The notes under the pieces: generated by a model
Databases searched by the model: none
Told to the model about the DNA's origin: nothing
Seen by the model: the letters and a program-made list of their open reading frames with translations, nothing else
In this document: one piece after another, positions 8,490-18,023 of the stretch
Position numbering within the stretch: position 1 is the stretch's first letter
How the letters are laid out: the number at the start of each line of letters is the position of its first letter
Source: Mobilicoccus pelagius NBRC 104925
Lineage (GTDB): Bacteria; Actinomycetota; Actinomycetes; Actinomycetales; Dermatophilaceae
Assembly (NCBI RefSeq): GCF_000247995.1
Contig: NZ_BAFE01000094.1
Location: forward strand, 124,001 to 188,000
Reading direction: 5' to 3'
DNA length: 64,000 nt
Translations under genes and position numbers: made by a program

Positions 8490-9905
8490 TCAGCTGGGCT
8501 TGGGGGCGCCCTTGCGGGCGTACCGCATCCACGTGATGACGATGCAGAGCACCGCGAAGGCGATGCCGATCATGTAGAAGACCGTCGGGCCGAGGGTCGT
8601 CACGCCGATGCCGAAGAAGAACGGCCCGAACGCCGCGATGGCGGCGGTCCAGCCGATGACGCCACCGGCCTGGCGCTTCTCGAAGATCATCGGCATCTGC
8701 TTGAACGTGCTCGCGTTGCCGATACCGGAGAAGAGGAAGATCGCGATCATGCCCCAGAGGAACCGCATGAACCCGGCGTGAAGGGATTCGGCGGACGTCG
8801 TGTCGGGGGTGAGGGCGGGGATCGTCCAGGCGATCGAGGCGACGAGACCGATGCCGGAGATGAGCGTCCAGATCGCTCCGCCCATGCGGTCGGTGAGCGG
8901 CGCGAAGGCGAACCGGGCGAGGGCGCCGACGAGCGGGCCGAGGAACACGAACGAGGCGACCTCCGGCACGGTGTACCCGGGGACGAGGACCTGCGTGCCC
9001 GCGCCGGTGCCGGCGACGATGCCGGGGTTGCCGATGCCGTAGAGGTTGGCCATGAGGAGCCCGAACTGGGCGGACAGGCCGGAGAACGTGCCGAACGTCA
9101 TGATGTAGAGCAGCGTCATGTACCAGGTGTCGACGTTGCCGAAGATGTCGAACTGCTGCTTGATGTTCGCGGTGATCGGCACCGAGCGGAGCATCGTCCA
9201 TGCGAGAGCGGCGCCGACGAGCATGAGCGGGATCCACACGAACGCCGCGTTCTGGAACCACACCTGCTTGTCGGGCTTGCCGGGCACGGACATCATCTGG
9301 CTGCCGCCGACGACGGCGAGGAAGCTCATGCCGATGAGGTAGGGCGTGAGCAGCTGGACGAGGGAGACGCCGAGGTTGCCGAGGCCGGCCTGGATGCCGA
9401 GGGCCGTGCCCTGCATACGCTTGGGGAAGAAGTAGGACGTGCTCGGCATGAAGCCGGAGAACGCGCCGCCGCCGATGCCGGCGAGGAACGCGAGGACCAT
9501 GAGCTCCCAGTAGGGGGCGGTCGGGGCCATGACGCGGACGCCCCATCCGAGGGTGGAGAGGATGAGCAGCAGTGTCGTGAGGGTGACCATCTTGCGGGTG
9601 CCCATGAGGGGCGGGAGTACCATCCACACGATGCGGAGGAGGCCGGCGGCGAGGCCGGGCATCGCGGCCATCCAGTAGAGCTGGTCCTTGGTGAAGGTGT
9701 AGCCGAGGGCGTTGAGCTTGGGGATGATCGCGCTGGGGAGGAACCAGGCGACGAAGCACAGGGTGAGGCAGAACGTCGTGATCCAGAGGGTGCGCCAGGC
9801 GAGACCGGAGTCCCACGTCTCGGCGTTCTCCGGGTCCCACGACTCCAGCCATTCACCGCCGGAACGGGTGGCCGGCGCGTCGGCCGGTGGAGGGGTGCTG
9901 CTCAT
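8490..9905 (-). CDS. narK: NarK nitrate/nitrite transporter
   Basis: 471-residue, 12-helix major facilitator of the nitrate/nitrite porter family. The family signature appears as GIQAGLGNLGVSLVQ in the first half. An N-terminal cytoplasmic stretch includes WDPENAETWDSGLAWRT, typical of actinobacterial NarK. It imports nitrate and/or exports nitrite for the respiratory nitrate reductase encoded nearby. The ATG at 9905 was chosen over an upstream in-frame start because GAGG lies 9 bases before it and MSSTPPP begins the family-like sequence. It is divergent from the regulator gene, 193 bases apart. Confidence 0.93.
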   Translation of the reverse strand: MSSTPPPADAPATRSGGEWLESWDPENAETWDSGLAWRTLWITTFCLTLCFVAWFLPSAIIPKLNALGYTFTKDQLYWMAAMPGLAAGLLRIVWMVLPPLMGTRKMVTLTTLLLILSTLGWGVRVMAPTAPYWELMVLAFLAGIGGGAFSGFMPSTSYFFPKRMQGTALGIQAGLGNLGVSLVQLLTPYLIGMSFLAVVGGSQMMSVPGKPDKQVWFQNAAFVWIPLMLVGAALAWTMLRSVPITANIKQQFDIFGNVDTWYMTLLYIMTFGTFSGLSAQFGLLMANLYGIGNPGIVAGTGAGTQVLVPGYTVPEVASFVFLGPLVGALARFAFAPLTDRMGGAIWTLISGIGLVASIAWTIPALTPDTTSAESLHAGFMRFLWGMIAIFLFSGIGNASTFKQMPMIFEKRQAGGVIGWTAAIAAFGPFFFGIGVTTLGPTVFYMIGIAFAVLCIVITWMRYARKGAPKPS

Positions 9906-10098
9906 CGGGGGAAGACCTCGTTCGATCGGGAGTGGTGGTGGCGGACATCGCGCCACCCTTTACGACGGCAGTATCCCGCACAATGGGGGGTGATTCGTGG
10001 TTCGGGGTCCTGGGTGTCCACCGGTGTCGGTGGAGGCGGGACACTGGGCGACGACCGGACACGCGGGACGAGCGGGTCGGCGAGAGGCAGGGGACGTG

Positions 10099-10944
10099 AT
10101 GGCGTCGGAACGACGGGACGCGTCGGCGGACGTGCGGGGCGGGCCCCGCGGGGGGAACGGAACGACAGGGGGAAGCGACTTGCCGGGTTCCGGTTTGGCC
10201 TCGGGTGCCGACGCCGGGGTGCTCCCCGCCGTCGACGCGCTCAAGCGGGTCGCTGCCCTCAGCCCGGCGCAGCGCACGATGCTCACGAGTCTCGGCGCTG
10301 CAGGCGAGCCCGTCACCGCGGCGACCCTCGCCGAAGAGTTGGGGATCCGACCGAGCACGGCGCGCGAGACGCTCGACGGGTTGCTCGCCTCGGGGCTCGT
10401 CCGACGGGAGCGCATGCCGATCACCGGCCCCGGGCGTCCGTCGTACGGCTACGTGGCGACGACACCCACCGGCGTCGACGGCCCGATGTCGATGTTCGTC
10501 GACATCGTCACGGCCACCGCGGAGACGCTGCGGGAGGTCCATTCCGACCCGGCCGCCGTCGCGCAGGCGATCGGTCGGTCGTGGGCCGGCCGGATGGTGG
10601 GGCGCACGCTGCCCGATCACGCCGAGCACGACGACGAGGCCTATGGCCACCTCGCGCTCGCCGGTCACATGGACAAGATCGCGTACTTCTTCACGGCCCT
10701 CGGGTTCGGGGCGACCGTGTCGGACTCCCGGCGCGAGGTGCGGCTGCGGAGCTGCCCGTTCGTCGAGGCCGGCGGCGTCGATCCGCTCGTGTGCGAGATG
10801 CACCGGGGGATGACGCGGGAGGTCATCGCCCTCACGTCGCGGGGGCAGGTCGAGGCGGAGCTGCGACCATGGGTGACGCCCGAACGGTGCGAGGTGTCGG
10901 TGGCCGAGATCGACACGGACGCCGAGAAGCCCGAAGCGTCGTGA
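10099..10944 (+). CDS. HTH transcriptional regulator with C-terminal Cys residues, between narK and narG
   Basis: 281-residue protein with an N-terminal winged helix-turn-helix (about 45-115: LSPAQRTMLTSLG, EELGIRPSTARETLDGLL, then GRPSYGY) of ArsR/DeoR type. The C-terminal ligand domain contains SCPFVEAGG and LVCEMHRGM, two Cys and a His spaced as in SufR-like regulators. Fe-S, NO or metal sensing is plausible but unproven. Its position between divergent narK and the downstream narG, with a 61-base gap to narG, makes it the prime candidate regulator of nitrate respiration. The ATG at 10099 follows GGCAGGGGA. Confidence 0.8.
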   Translation: MASERRDASADVRGGPRGGNGTTGGSDLPGSGLASGADAGVLPAVDALKRVAALSPAQRTMLTSLGAAGEPVTAATLAEELGIRPSTARETLDGLLASGLVRRERMPITGPGRPSYGYVATTPTGVDGPMSMFVDIVTATAETLREVHSDPAAVAQAIGRSWAGRMVGRTLPDHAEHDDEAYGHLALAGHMDKIAYFFTALGFGATVSDSRREVRLRSCPFVEAGGVDPLVCEMHRGMTREVIALTSRGQVEAELRPWVTPERCEVSVAEIDTDAEKPEAS

Positions 10945-10966
10945 CCTTTTCGCCGGGGTGAGCCTG

Positions 10967-10972
10967 TAATAT
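10967..10972 (+). promoter_or_regulatory. Possible -10 element of narGHJI
   Basis: TAATAT is a conspicuous AT-rich hexamer in the 61-base gap before narG, 33 bases upstream of its start. No good -35 is visible (TGACCT is 19 bases further up), so the promoter could depend on an activator. Low confidence. Confidence 0.3.
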
Positions 10973-11005
10973 CGGCGGCGGTCGTCCCTAGCGAAGGAGC
11001 ACCCG

Positions 11006-14000
11006 TTGAGCACCACCGCCGGATTCCGCCGGGCCGCAGGTATGGATACCTCGGCCACGGATGCCCTTCTCCGCATGGGGCGTCGGTTCCACGACAAAGG
11101 TCACGTCGCGCAGGACCTGCGCACGATCTCCTACGAGGGGGGTCGCGACGCCGACACGTTCTATCGCGACCGCTGGAGCCACGACAAGGTCGTCCGCTCC
11201 ACCCACGGCGTCAACTGCACCGGGTCCTGCTCGTGGAAGGTGTACGTCAAGGACGGCATCATCACGTGGGAGGCGCAGCAGACCGACTACCCGAGCGTCG
11301 GCCCCGACAGCCCCGAGTACGAGCCGCGCGGCTGCCCGCGCGGCGCGGCGTTCTCCTGGTACACCTACAGCCCCACGCGCGTGCGCTATCCGTACGCCCG
11401 TGGCGTCCTCCTCGAGATGTACCGCCAGGCCAAGGCCGCGCACGGCGGCGACCCCGTCGAGGCGTGGCGGAGCATCGTCGAGGACCCCGAGAAGGCGAAC
11501 CGTTACAAGCGGGCCCGCGGCAAGGGCGGCCTCGTCCGCGTGACGTGGGAGGAGGCCGTCGAGATCGCGGCTGCCGCGCACGTCCACACGATCAAGGCGT
11601 ACGGCCCCGACCGTCTCGCCGGGTTCTCGCCGATCCCCGCGATGTCGATGGCGAGCTACGCCGCCGGGTCGCGCTTCTACTCCCTGCTCGGCGGCACGAT
11701 CCTCAGCTTCTACGACTGGTACGCCGACCTGCCGCCCGCCTCACCGCAGGTCTTCGGTGACCAGACCGACGTGCCCGAGTCCGGCGACTGGTGGAACTCC
11801 GCCTACCTCATGATGTGGGGCTCGAACGTGCCGGTGACGCGAACGCCCGACGCGCACTTCATGACGGAGGTGCGGTACCGCGGCACGAAGGTCGTCACGG
11901 TGAGCCCCGACTACGCCGACAACGCGAAGTTCGCGGACGAGTGGCTCTCGGTCTACCCGGGCACCGACGCCGCGCTCGCGATCGCGATGGGGCACGTCGT
12001 CCTCAAGGAGTTCTTTGTCGAGCAGGAGACGCCGGAGTTCTCCTCCTACGTCGCGACATACACCGACCTGCCGTTCCTCGTGCGTCTCGAGGAGCGGGAG
12101 ATCGACGGGGAGCAGCGGCTCGTCGCGGGCAAGTTCCTCATGGCGAGCGACCTCGGCGACTCGAGCGAGCACGCCGACTTCAAGACGGTCCTCCTCGACG
12201 GGTCGACGAACCCCGAGGGCGAGCCGGTCGTCCCCAACGGGTCGATGGGCTTCCGCTACGGCGAGGAGGGCGAGGGTCGCTGGAACCTCGACCTCGGTGA
12301 CATCCGTCCACTGCTCAGCGCCGCCGCCGGTGACGCGCGCGGCGTCGAGGTGACGCTGCCGCGGTTCGACACCCTCGAGGGCACGCCCGGCACGGTGACG
12401 CGTGGCGTCCCCACCCGGGAGATCGGCGGCCACCTCGTGTGCACCGTCTTCGACCTGCTCCTCGCCCAGTACGGCGTCTCCCGCCCGGGCCTGCCCGGAC
12501 AGTGGCCGAGCGGGTACGACGACCCCGACGCGATGGGTACCCCCGAGTGGTCCGAGTCGATCACCGGCGTGCCCGCCGAGCAGGCCGTCCGCATCGCCCG
12601 CGAGTTCGCCTCGACGGCACGCGACTCCGGCGGCCGCTGCATGATCATCATGGGTGCCGGCACGAACCACTACTTCCACTCCGACACGATCTACCGGGCG
12701 TTCCTCACGCTCACGAACCTCACCGGCTGCCAGGGCCGCAACGGTGGCGGGTGGGCGCACTACGTCGGTCAGGAGAAGGTCCGCCCCCAGCTCGGGTTCG
12801 CGCAGATGGCGTTCGCGCTCGACTGGCAGCGTCCCGCCCGGCAGAACATCTCGGCCGCGTTCTTCTACCTCCACACCGGCCAGTGGCGGTACGACGCGTT
12901 CGGCGCCGACGCCACCGCCGCCGCCACGGGCACGGGCATGTGGAAGGACCGGTCGCCGGCCGACCTCCTCGCCGCATCCGCCCGCATGGGGTGGATGCCG
13001 AGCTACCCGACCCTCGCGGGAAACATCCTCGACCACTGCGACGCGGCGAAGGCCGAGGGCATGAGCCCGAAGGACTACGTCGTCCGGGAGCTCACGGAGG
13101 GGCGTCTGCGGTTCGTCGCGGAGGACCCCGACGGGCAGGACAACCACCCCAAGGTGCTCACGGTGTGGCGGTCCAACCTCATGGGCAGCAGCTCCAAGGG
13201 CAACGAGTACTTCAACAAGATCCTCCTCGGCACCGACCACTCGCTCCGTGCCGAGCCGGCGCCGGAGGGGCGCCGCGGCAGCGAGGTGCAGTGGAACGAC
13301 GACCTGCCCGAGGGCAAGCTGGACCTCCTCACCTGCCTCGACTTCCGCATGACGAGCACGACCCTGTTCTCCGACCTCGTCTTCCCGGCCGCCACCTGGT
13401 ACGAGAAGTACGACCTGTCGAGCACCGACATGCACCCGTTCGTGCACAGCTTCAACCCGGCGATCCAGCCGCCGTGGCAGGCCAAGAGCGACTTCGCGAC
13501 GTTCAAGCTCCTCGCCGAGAAGGTGAGCGAGCTCGCGGGGACCCACCTCGGCACGCGCACCGACCTCGTCCTCGCCCCGCTGCAGCACGACACCCCCGAC
13601 CAGCTCGCCGTCTCCCGCGGCGTCGTCAAGGACTGGCGTCACGACGAGTGCGAGCCGGTGCCCGGTCGCACGATGCCCAAGATGATCGAGATCGAGCGCG
13701 ACTACACCGAGATCGCCGAGAAGTGGGGCGCCGTCGGGCCCCTCGCCGAGGAGCTCGGGCTGCCCGTCAAGGGCATCAACGTCAAGCCCACGCCCGAGGT
13801 CGAGGTGCTCAAGGGCCGTAACGGCACCGTCCGCGGCGGCGTCGCCGACGGGCGCCCCTCCCTCGCCCGCGACGTCGACGTGTGCGAGACGATCCTCGCG
13901 TTCTCCGGCACGACGAACGGCCGCATCGCCACCGAGGGGTGGAAGCAGTACGAGAAGCGCACCGGGCAGCGTCTCGCCGACCTGTCGGAGGGCGAGGCGG

Positions 14001-14737
14001 GCAAGCGGATCACGTTCCGCGACACCCAGGTCGCCCCGCAGCCGGTCATCACCTCGCCCGAGTGGTCGGGCAGCGAGCACGGCGGGCGTCGGTACTCCCC
14101 GTTCGTCGTCAACGTCGAGCGGCTCAAGCCGTGGCACACCGTCACCGGCCGCATGCAGTTCTACATCGACCACGACTGGCTCATGGAGACCGGCGAGTCC
14201 CTGCCGATCTACCGGCCGCCGCTCAACATGCACCTCCTCTACGGCGAGCCCGAGCTCGGCGGCCCCGACGCCGACGGCGTGGGCCTCACCGTGCGGTTCC
14301 TCACGCCGCACAACAAGTGGTCCATCCACTCCGAATACCAGGACAACCTCCTCATGCTCAGCCTCGCCCGCGGTGGCCAGGCCATCTGGATGAGCGACAA
14401 GGACGCGGCCAAGCTCGGCATCTCCGACAACGACTGGATCGAGGCGGTCAACCGCAACGGCGTCATCGCCGCCCGCGCGATCGTCTCCAGCCGCATGCCG
14501 GAGGGGACGGTCTACATGCACCACGCGCAGGACCGAACCGTCGACGTCCCCCTCGCCGAGGCGAGCGGCAAGCGCGGCGGCATCCACAACTCGGCCACCC
14601 GCATCCTCTTCAAGCCGAGCCACGTCGCCGGCGGCTACGGCCAGATCGCGTGGTCGTTCAACTACTACGGACCCACCGGAAACCAGCGCGACGAGGTCAC
14701 CGTGATCCGCCGCCGCTCCCAGGAGGTGCAGTACTGA
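11006..14737 (+). CDS. narG: Respiratory nitrate reductase alpha subunit
   Basis: 1243-residue catalytic subunit reducing nitrate to nitrite at a Mo-bisMGD centre on the cytoplasmic face. The N-terminal FS0 cluster site is HGVNCTGSCSW (67-77), with RGCPRGAAFSW near 108. The predicted Mo-coordinating Asp lies in SFYDWYADLPPASPQ (about 234-248). Length matches NarG. Translation starts at TTG 11006, supported by AAGGAG 6 bases upstream; an ATG 12 codons in is the alternative. It is the first gene of narGHJI and its stop overlaps narH (TGATG). Confidence 0.97.
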   Translation: MSTTAGFRRAAGMDTSATDALLRMGRRFHDKGHVAQDLRTISYEGGRDADTFYRDRWSHDKVVRSTHGVNCTGSCSWKVYVKDGIITWEAQQTDYPSVGPDSPEYEPRGCPRGAAFSWYTYSPTRVRYPYARGVLLEMYRQAKAAHGGDPVEAWRSIVEDPEKANRYKRARGKGGLVRVTWEEAVEIAAAAHVHTIKAYGPDRLAGFSPIPAMSMASYAAGSRFYSLLGGTILSFYDWYADLPPASPQVFGDQTDVPESGDWWNSAYLMMWGSNVPVTRTPDAHFMTEVRYRGTKVVTVSPDYADNAKFADEWLSVYPGTDAALAIAMGHVVLKEFFVEQETPEFSSYVATYTDLPFLVRLEEREIDGEQRLVAGKFLMASDLGDSSEHADFKTVLLDGSTNPEGEPVVPNGSMGFRYGEEGEGRWNLDLGDIRPLLSAAAGDARGVEVTLPRFDTLEGTPGTVTRGVPTREIGGHLVCTVFDLLLAQYGVSRPGLPGQWPSGYDDPDAMGTPEWSESITGVPAEQAVRIAREFASTARDSGGRCMIIMGAGTNHYFHSDTIYRAFLTLTNLTGCQGRNGGGWAHYVGQEKVRPQLGFAQMAFALDWQRPARQNISAAFFYLHTGQWRYDAFGADATAAATGTGMWKDRSPADLLAASARMGWMPSYPTLAGNILDHCDAAKAEGMSPKDYVVRELTEGRLRFVAEDPDGQDNHPKVLTVWRSNLMGSSSKGNEYFNKILLGTDHSLRAEPAPEGRRGSEVQWNDDLPEGKLDLLTCLDFRMTSTTLFSDLVFPAATWYEKYDLSSTDMHPFVHSFNPAIQPPWQAKSDFATFKLLAEKVSELAGTHLGTRTDLVLAPLQHDTPDQLAVSRGVVKDWRHDECEPVPGRTMPKMIEIERDYTEIAEKWGAVGPLAEELGLPVKGINVKPTPEVEVLKGRNGTVRGGVADGRPSLARDVDVCETILAFSGTTNGRIATEGWKQYEKRTGQRLADLSEGEAGKRITFRDTQVAPQPVITSPEWSGSEHGGRRYSPFVVNVERLKPWHTVTGRMQFYIDHDWLMETGESLPIYRPPLNMHLLYGEPELGGPDADGVGLTVRFLTPHNKWSIHSEYQDNLLMLSLARGGQAIWMSDKDAAKLGISDNDWIEAVNRNGVIAARAIVSSRMPEGTVYMHHAQDRTVDVPLAEASGKRGGIHNSATRILFKPSHVAGGYGQIAWSFNYYGPTGNQRDEVTVIRRRSQEVQY

Positions 14738-16329
14738 TGCGCGTCATGGCACAGATGGCCATGGTGATGAATCTCGACAAGTGCATCGGGTGCCACACCT
14801 GCTCGGTGACCTGCAAGCAGGCGTGGACCAACCGGTCCGGCACCGAGTACATCTGGTGGAACAACGTCGAGACCCGTCCCGGCCTGGGCTACCCCCGCAC
14901 GTACGAGGACCAGGAGCGCTGGAAGGGCGGCTGGGTCCTCACGAAGAGCGGACGGCTCCAGCTCCGCGCCGGCGGCCGGTTCAAGAAGCTCCTCCAGATC
15001 TTCGCGAACCCCGTGCTGCCGAGCTTGGAGGACTACTACGAGCCGTGGACGTACGACTACGACACGCTCGTCAAGGCGCCGCTGCAGGAGCACACGCCCG
15101 TCGCCCGGCCCTACTCGCTCGTCACCGGCAAGCCGATGAACATCGAGTGGTCGGCCAATTGGGACGACAACCTCGGCGGCAACACCGAACTCCTCCAGCG
15201 CGACGTCGTCCTCACCAAGGTGCAGGACGACGTGAAGATGGAGTTCGAGAAGACGTACATGTTCTACGTCCCTCGGATCTGCGAACACTGCCTCAACCCG
15301 AGCTGTGCGGCGAGTTGCCCGAGTGGCGCGATCTACAAGCGTGACGAGGACGGCATCGTCCTCGTCGACCAGGACGCGTGCCGCGGCTGGCGTCAGTGCA
15401 TCACCGGCTGCCCCTACAAGAAGGTCTACTTCAACCACCGCACGGGCAAGGCCGAGAAGTGCACGTTCTGCTTCCCGCGCATCGAGGTCGGCATCCCGAC
15501 GGTGTGCTCGGAGACGTGCGTCGGTCGGCTGCGCTACATCGGGCTCGTCCTCTACGACGCCGACAAGGTGCTCGAGGCCGCGACGGAGCCCGACGAGACG
15601 AAGCTCTACGAGGCCCAGCGCGAGTGCTTCCTCGACCCCCGCGACCCCGAGGTCGTCGCGGCTGCTCGCGAGGCGGGCATCCCCGAGGACTGGATCGAGG
15701 GCGCGCAGCGCTCCCCGGTGTGGCGGCTCATCCACGACTACGAGATCGCGCTGCCGCTCCACCCGGAGTACCGCACGCTGCCGATGGTCTGGTACATCCC
15801 GCCGCTGTCGCCGATCGTCGACGAGGTCGCGAGGACGGGCGTCGACGCCGAGTCGGCGGACGTGCTGTTCTCCGCGATCGACACGCTCCGCATCCCGAGC
15901 GCCTACCTCGCCGAGCTGTTCACGGCCGGTGACGTCACGGTGATCGACCGGGTGCTCAAGAAGCTCGCGGCGATGCGCTCCTACATGCGCGACATCAACC
16001 TCGGCCGCGATCCGCGCGGGGAGATCCCGGCGTCGGTCGGCATGAGCGAGGAGGACATGTACGAGATGTACCGCCTCCTCGCCATCGCGAAGTACGACGA
16101 GCGGTACGTCATCCCGAGCGCCCACGTCGAGGACGCACATCGGCTCGAGGAACTCGCGACCGACTGTTCGGTCTCCGCGTTCGGTGGGGGCGACTCCCCG
16201 TTCGGTGCGGACTCCGGCCGTGGCGGGCCCGTGCCCGTCGCGATCCAGAGCCGTCGCGAGATCGCGACCCGCATGACGTCCGACGAGATGGGCCACCCGG
16301 CCGATCGCGAGCCGGGGCTGACGCAGTGA
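14737..16329 (+). CDS. narH: Respiratory nitrate reductase beta subunit
   Basis: 530-residue electron-transfer subunit. Ferredoxin-type Cys motifs are in order CIGCHTCSVTCKQAW (about 17-31), CEHCLNPSCAASCP, CRGWRQCITGCPYK, and CTFCFPR with CSETCVGR. The Trp in CRGWRQC is the known Cys replacement giving NarH its single [3Fe-4S] cluster beside three [4Fe-4S]. It passes electrons from NarI haem to NarG. The start overlaps the narG stop, with AGGAGG about 9 bases upstream inside narG. Confidence 0.97.
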   Translation: MRVMAQMAMVMNLDKCIGCHTCSVTCKQAWTNRSGTEYIWWNNVETRPGLGYPRTYEDQERWKGGWVLTKSGRLQLRAGGRFKKLLQIFANPVLPSLEDYYEPWTYDYDTLVKAPLQEHTPVARPYSLVTGKPMNIEWSANWDDNLGGNTELLQRDVVLTKVQDDVKMEFEKTYMFYVPRICEHCLNPSCAASCPSGAIYKRDEDGIVLVDQDACRGWRQCITGCPYKKVYFNHRTGKAEKCTFCFPRIEVGIPTVCSETCVGRLRYIGLVLYDADKVLEAATEPDETKLYEAQRECFLDPRDPEVVAAAREAGIPEDWIEGAQRSPVWRLIHDYEIALPLHPEYRTLPMVWYIPPLSPIVDEVARTGVDAESADVLFSAIDTLRIPSAYLAELFTAGDVTVIDRVLKKLAAMRSYMRDINLGRDPRGEIPASVGMSEEDMYEMYRLLAIAKYDERYVIPSAHVEDAHRLEELATDCSVSAFGGGDSPFGADSGRGGPVPVAIQSRREIATRMTSDEMGHPADREPGLTQ

Positions 16330-17150
16330 AGATCTCCCTGCCCCTGCTGCGGCGACGCCCCGAGAAGGACGGGCCGCCCTCGCCCGGGTTCGCCGGCGCG
16401 TTCCTGCCCGACCGTGGGGAGGACTCCGAGGCGGGGACGCCCTGGGTCCCGCCCTCGGCCGAGGACGCGCCACCCGTCCCGGCGAGCGCGACGGTGATCG
16501 AACGGTCCGCGGGCGTCCACGTCCCCGAGTCGGACCGGGTCGTCCATCAGGCGGCCTCGCTCCTGCTCGACTACCCCGACGAGTGTCTCCTCGCCGACCT
16601 GCCCGTCCTCCGGGCGGCCGTCGAGGAGGGCGTCCACGGCGCGGCCGCACGGCACCTCCTCGCCCTCGTCGAGCACGTCGAGTCGACGCCGCTCGCCGAG
16701 CTCCAGCAGCACTACGTCGAGACGTTCGACATGCGGCGCCGCTGCTGCCTGCACCTCACGTACTACGCGTACGGCGACACGCGGCGGCGCGGCCTCGCGC
16801 TCCTCGACATCAAGCAGACCTATCAGCGGTGCGGTGCGACGCTGCGCGGGGACGAACTGCCCGACCACCTGTGCGTCGTCCTCGACTTCGCGGCAGGCGG
16901 CGCCCCCGCCGTCGGTCGCACGCTGCTCCTCGACCACCGTCCGGGCCTGGAGCTCCTGCGGATCTCCCTCACCGAGCGCGGCTCGGTGTACCGGCACGCC
17001 GTCGAGGCGGTGAGCAGGACCCTCCCCACGCTCGCCGGTCACGACCGGGACGTGGTGCGCACGCTCATCGCGTACGGCCCGCCCGACGAGCAGGTCGGCA
17101 TGGAGGCGTACGCCTCGGGGAGTCACGTCACGAGCGGAGTGAGGATCTGA
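16326..17150 (+). CDS. narJ: Nitrate reductase molybdenum cofactor assembly chaperone
   Basis: 274-residue NarJ-family chaperone, which holds apo-NarGH for cofactor insertion and is not part of the final enzyme. Typical elements are QAASLLLDYPDECLLADLP (about 77-95), LQQHYVETFDMRRRCCLHLT (about 127-146) and GDTRRRG. An unusual Pro/Glu-rich N-terminal extension of about 70 residues precedes the domain. It starts at GTG 16326, overlapping the narH stop (GTGA), and narI begins one base after its stop. Confidence 0.93.
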   Translation: MKISLPLLRRRPEKDGPPSPGFAGAFLPDRGEDSEAGTPWVPPSAEDAPPVPASATVIERSAGVHVPESDRVVHQAASLLLDYPDECLLADLPVLRAAVEEGVHGAAARHLLALVEHVESTPLAELQQHYVETFDMRRRCCLHLTYYAYGDTRRRGLALLDIKQTYQRCGATLRGDELPDHLCVVLDFAAGGAPAVGRTLLLDHRPGLELLRISLTERGSVYRHAVEAVSRTLPTLAGHDRDVVRTLIAYGPPDEQVGMEAYASGSHVTSGVRI

Positions 17151-17151
17151 C

Positions 17152-17916
17152 ATGGGTGAGCTGTTGTGGGTGGCCCTGCCCTACCTGTCGATGGGCGTGT
17201 TCGTCGTGGGCCATTGGTGGCGCTACAAGTACGACAAGTTCGGGTGGACGACGCGCTCCTCCCAGATGTACGAGAGCCGCCTGCTGCAGATCGGCAGCCC
17301 ACTCTTCCACTTCGGGTTGCTGTTCGTCATCGGCGGTCACGTGCTCGGCCTCGTCATCCCGAAGTCGTGGACGGAGGCCGTCGGCCTCAGCCAGGAGGCC
17401 TACCACTTCATGGCCGTCTCCGTCGGTGCCGTCGCGGGTGTGTGCACGGTCGTCGGGATGCTCATCCTCCTCGCGCGTCGCCGCTTCACCCCGGCGGTGT
17501 TCAAGGCGACGACGGCGAACGACAAGCTCATGTACGTGCTGCTCGCCTCCGTGATCCTCCTCGGCCTCGCGAACACCGCGCTCGGCAACGTGATCTCCCA
17601 CTACGACTACCGCGAGGGCGTCTCGATCTGGTTCCGGCAGTTGTTCGCGTTCCGGCCCGACCCCGACCTCATGTCGGCCGCTCCGCTCACGTTCCAGCTC
17701 CACGCGCTCCTCGCGTGCCTGCTCTTCGCGCTGTGGCCGTTCACGCGCCTCGTCCACGTGTTCTCCGCGCCGGTCGGCTACCTCTGGCGGCCCTACGTCG
17801 TGTACCGCAGCCGCCAGGGCAGCCGCCTCGGCGCCCGTGACTCCCGTCGCGGCTGGGAGCGCAGCACCCTCCCCGAGACCCGCGCCCACGGCTCCCATCC
17901 CGCCGCCCGGCGCTGA
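17152..17916 (+). CDS. narI: Respiratory nitrate reductase gamma subunit (cytochrome b)
   Basis: 254-residue membrane subunit with five hydrophobic helices. It oxidises menaquinol and feeds NarH through two b haems. Candidate haem His include FHFGLLFVIGGHVLG (about 43-57), YHFMAVSVG and the late FQLHALLACLLF and TRLVHVFSAPVGYLWRPYV. The C-terminal tail after the last helix is basic and soluble. Last gene of narGHJI, followed by a hairpin terminator. Confidence 0.95.
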   Translation: MGELLWVALPYLSMGVFVVGHWWRYKYDKFGWTTRSSQMYESRLLQIGSPLFHFGLLFVIGGHVLGLVIPKSWTEAVGLSQEAYHFMAVSVGAVAGVCTVVGMLILLARRRFTPAVFKATTANDKLMYVLLASVILLGLANTALGNVISHYDYREGVSIWFRQLFAFRPDPDLMSAAPLTFQLHALLACLLFALWPFTRLVHVFSAPVGYLWRPYVVYRSRQGSRLGARDSRRGWERSTLPETRAHGSHPAARR

Positions 17917-17938
17917 CGGGGTCCGAAACCGCATCGAG

Positions 17939-17975
17939 ACGCAGCCCGGTGGTCGTCACGACCACCGGGCTGCGT
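17939..17975. terminator. Terminator between narI and the two-component response regulator
   Basis: Near-perfect 18-base inverted repeat (ACGCAGCCCGGTGGTCGT and its complement, one base between arms, so a 3-5 base loop in practice) lies between converging genes and probably acts in both directions. Confidence 0.9.
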
Positions 17976-18023
17976 CGTGTTCACGGCCGGTGCCGCCCCG
18001 TGACTGTCCCCGGGGTTGGGGGG

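Noticed and set aside
11741-14623. 960-codon antisense open frame across narG
   Set aside because: It mirrors narG codon structure, is Arg/Val/Glu/Gly-biased without family features, and narG itself is unambiguous.
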